Shown here: piece by piece, positions 62,918-64,000 of the stretch | Layout of the letters: every line of letters starts with the position of its first letter | Numbering within the stretch: position 1 is the first letter of the stretch | NCBI GenBank assembly: GCA_964561545.1 | Contig: CAZLQF010000012.1 | Coordinates: forward strand, 14,427-78,426 | DNA length: 64,000 bases | Direction of reading: 5' to 3' | From: CAZLQF01 sp964561545 | Lineage (GTDB): Bacteria > Bacteroidota > Bacteroidia > CAILMK01 > CAYYUA01 | Translations under genes and position numbers: made by a program | The notes under the pieces: generated by a model | The model's database searches: none | Seen by the model: only the letters and a program-made list of their open reading frames with translations | Told to the model about the DNA's origin: nothing

Positions 62918-63738
62918 AAAATTTAATCATGTCTGAATCAAGTAATAACAATCTATTAGAAAGAATCGACCGGTATCTTCAGGATGAAATGTCATCTGAA
63001 GAAAAGGCTCAATTTGAACAGGAACTCGCAAATGATCCATACCTGCGAGAAGAAGTAGCAATAGAAAGGCGCCTTCGCTTCGCTCTGGAAAATTTGGAGG
63101 AAGATCAACTGAGACATGAATTAAGAGAAAGCAATAAAACCCTGAATCAAATAAGGGCCTCTACGCCAATTGATTTTGAAAATCATGCCACAGCAACCAA
63201 GCATGGTAAACTTTTCAAATTGATCAGTAACAACAAAAAATACCTATCATTAGCTGGTATTTTACTTATGGCCGTGATCTGCACCTATTTTCTTTTATAT
63301 CAACAAAAAAGCAGTGATTATTTATTCACCCAATACTATGAGAAGCCACCCAATACCATCGCTGTAGACACAAGGCATGGTGCTAATGCCAACAATGAAT
63401 TGAAGACCCTGATGTTAAATTATGAAAAGGGCCATTACCAATCTACCCTTATTAAGGCTGATCAATATTTGGAAGATCATCCCGAAAAACCGCAAGTTAG
63501 GTTTTACCGGGGCATCGTTCACCTTGAATTAGGGCAACACCATCAAGCCATTGAAGACCTTAAAACCGCGCTTGAAAATGCCAATACCTACCGAGACAGA
63601 AGCCTCTGGTTTTTGGCATTAGCTTATTTAGCCAAAGATCAACAAGACAAGGCCAAGCAAACCCTTAAAAGCCTCAATCAAAGACCTCCTTCCAATTACC
63701 AGGAAAAAGGCGCTCAACTTTTAACCGACTTAGAATAA
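62914..63738 (+). CDS. Single-pass membrane protein with anti-sigma-like N terminus and periplasmic TPR
   Basis: The 274-residue protein has a cytoplasmic N-terminal part (~1-108) with the pattern RYLQDEMSSEEKAQFEQEL and DPYLREEVAIERRL, typical of anti-sigma factors and FecR-like regulators. One membrane helix (~110-130, LSLAGILLMAVICTYFLLY) follows. The periplasmic C-terminal part has about three TPR units (TLMLNYEKGHYQSTLIKADQYL, VRFYRGIVHLELGQHHQAIEDLKTAL, LAYLAKDQQDKAKQTLKSL). It has no zinc-binding anti-sigma motif. The 4-bp overlap with the sigma gene supports an anti-sigma role. The periplasmic TPR part faces the same compartment as the TPR-CHAT protease. The start could also be the ATG at 62929. 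Confidence 0.82.
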   Translation: MKNLIMSESSNNNLLERIDRYLQDEMSSEEKAQFEQELANDPYLREEVAIERRLRFALENLEEDQLRHELRESNKTLNQIRASTPIDFENHATATKHGKLFKLISNNKKYLSLAGILLMAVICTYFLLYQQKSSDYLFTQYYEKPPNTIAVDTRHGANANNELKTLMLNYEKGHYQSTLIKADQYLEDHPEKPQVRFYRGIVHLELGQHHQAIEDLKTALENANTYRDRSLWFLALAYLAKDQQDKAKQTLKSLNQRPPSNYQEKGAQLLTDLE

Positions 63739-64000
63739 GTTGATGCCACCATTGGATGTTGACCAGTCAAAGTGACATGTTGTGAAAATGGGATGGAAAT
63801 GGTGGGGCTATTACAATAGTAATGTGTCTTGGCTCTTGTGTCTTCAATCTTTTGTCTCATCCGGCCCTCATTTGCTTTTTCCCAGAGGGAAAAAAAGGAG
63901 GAGTATGGGAATTTGGGGATTGGTTGGTTGGGAGGTTTCGTAACTTCATGGGCTATCATTGGAGTTAGCGGCAATAGCTGCGTTCGGCTTTTGAGCCTCA
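63739..64000. other. Window end, no gene seen
   Basis: The last 260 bp hold no supported gene. Bases about 63826-63860 iterate TCTTG/TCTT-like words, and TTTTTCCC/GGGAAAAA (63876-63894) is a perfect 8-bp dyad. Confidence 0.4.

Overview
The window looks like a chromosomal segment of a Bacteroidota bacterium, probably a Cytophagales-like lineage. The support is: promoters of the phylum-specific type (TTTG near -33 and TAnnTTTG near -7; the clearest precede the Ser tRNA, ppx and the aldehyde dehydrogenase gene); two proteins ending in type IX secretion sorting domains; an Oar-like TonB-dependent receptor with a carboxypeptidase-like N-terminal domain; AT-rich DNA; and very few Shine-Dalgarno sites. 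I see no rRNA operon, insertion sequence, prophage, integrase or CRISPR array. Most genes are housekeeping genes.

Layout. 1-3.5 kb: the end of a secreted M1 aminopeptidase, an unrecognised lipoprotein and an 84-bp duplicated intergenic repeat. 3.5-8.9 kb (minus strand): egtD/egtB for ergothioneine-type synthesis, then the aldehyde dehydrogenase-folK-deoxynucleoside kinase operon and a DUF2905 membrane protein. 9.1-12.5 kb (plus): a DUF4168 protein, recN and fabI. 12.7-17.4 kb: clpC and dnaB, divergent around a 630-bp AT-rich gap with several DnaA-box-like 9-mers, a candidate replication origin. 17.6-27.8 kb: a TPR protein, etfB-etfA-bifunctional nuclease, a nucleoside transporter, an HsdR-N nuclease-fold protein, a DUF2064 protein, the TonB receptor and holA. 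28.2-35.3 kb (minus): Ser tRNA and a tight six-gene unit (metallo-hydrolase, RqcH-like protein, seven-heme cytochrome-TPR, mltG, thioesterase, YihY). 35.5-42.4 kb: a small hypothetical gene, ung, a hypothetical gene, murQ, a periplasmic-binding-like protein, cystathionine beta-synthase and an FMN glutamate-synthase-like protein. 42.6-46.9 kb: dnaA and priA, divergent. 47.2-51.2 kb: a lone SIR2-like protein, DUF493 and an SF1 helicase. 51.4-55.1 kb: ppk1 and ppx (polyphosphate making and breaking, convergent) and csaA. 55.2-58.8 kb: a PKD-domain T9SS cargo and a ceramidase-like secreted hydrolase.

The most interesting part is 59.0-63.7 kb. A TPR-CHAT (caspase/separase-fold) protease, predicted to sit in the periplasm with a C-terminal membrane anchor, precedes an ECF sigma factor. 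The sigma gene overlaps by 4 bp a gene for a single-pass membrane protein with an anti-sigma-like cytoplasmic end and a periplasmic TPR end. The topology suggests a cell-envelope signalling module in which a CHAT protease acts on, or is sensed by, a membrane anti-sigma factor. This recalls, without being the same as, the TPR-CHAT/Csx30/sigma arrangement of type III-E CRISPR. A perfect 8-3-8 dyad lies upstream of the sigma gene.

All function calls come from reading motifs in the translated sequence; no database search was run.
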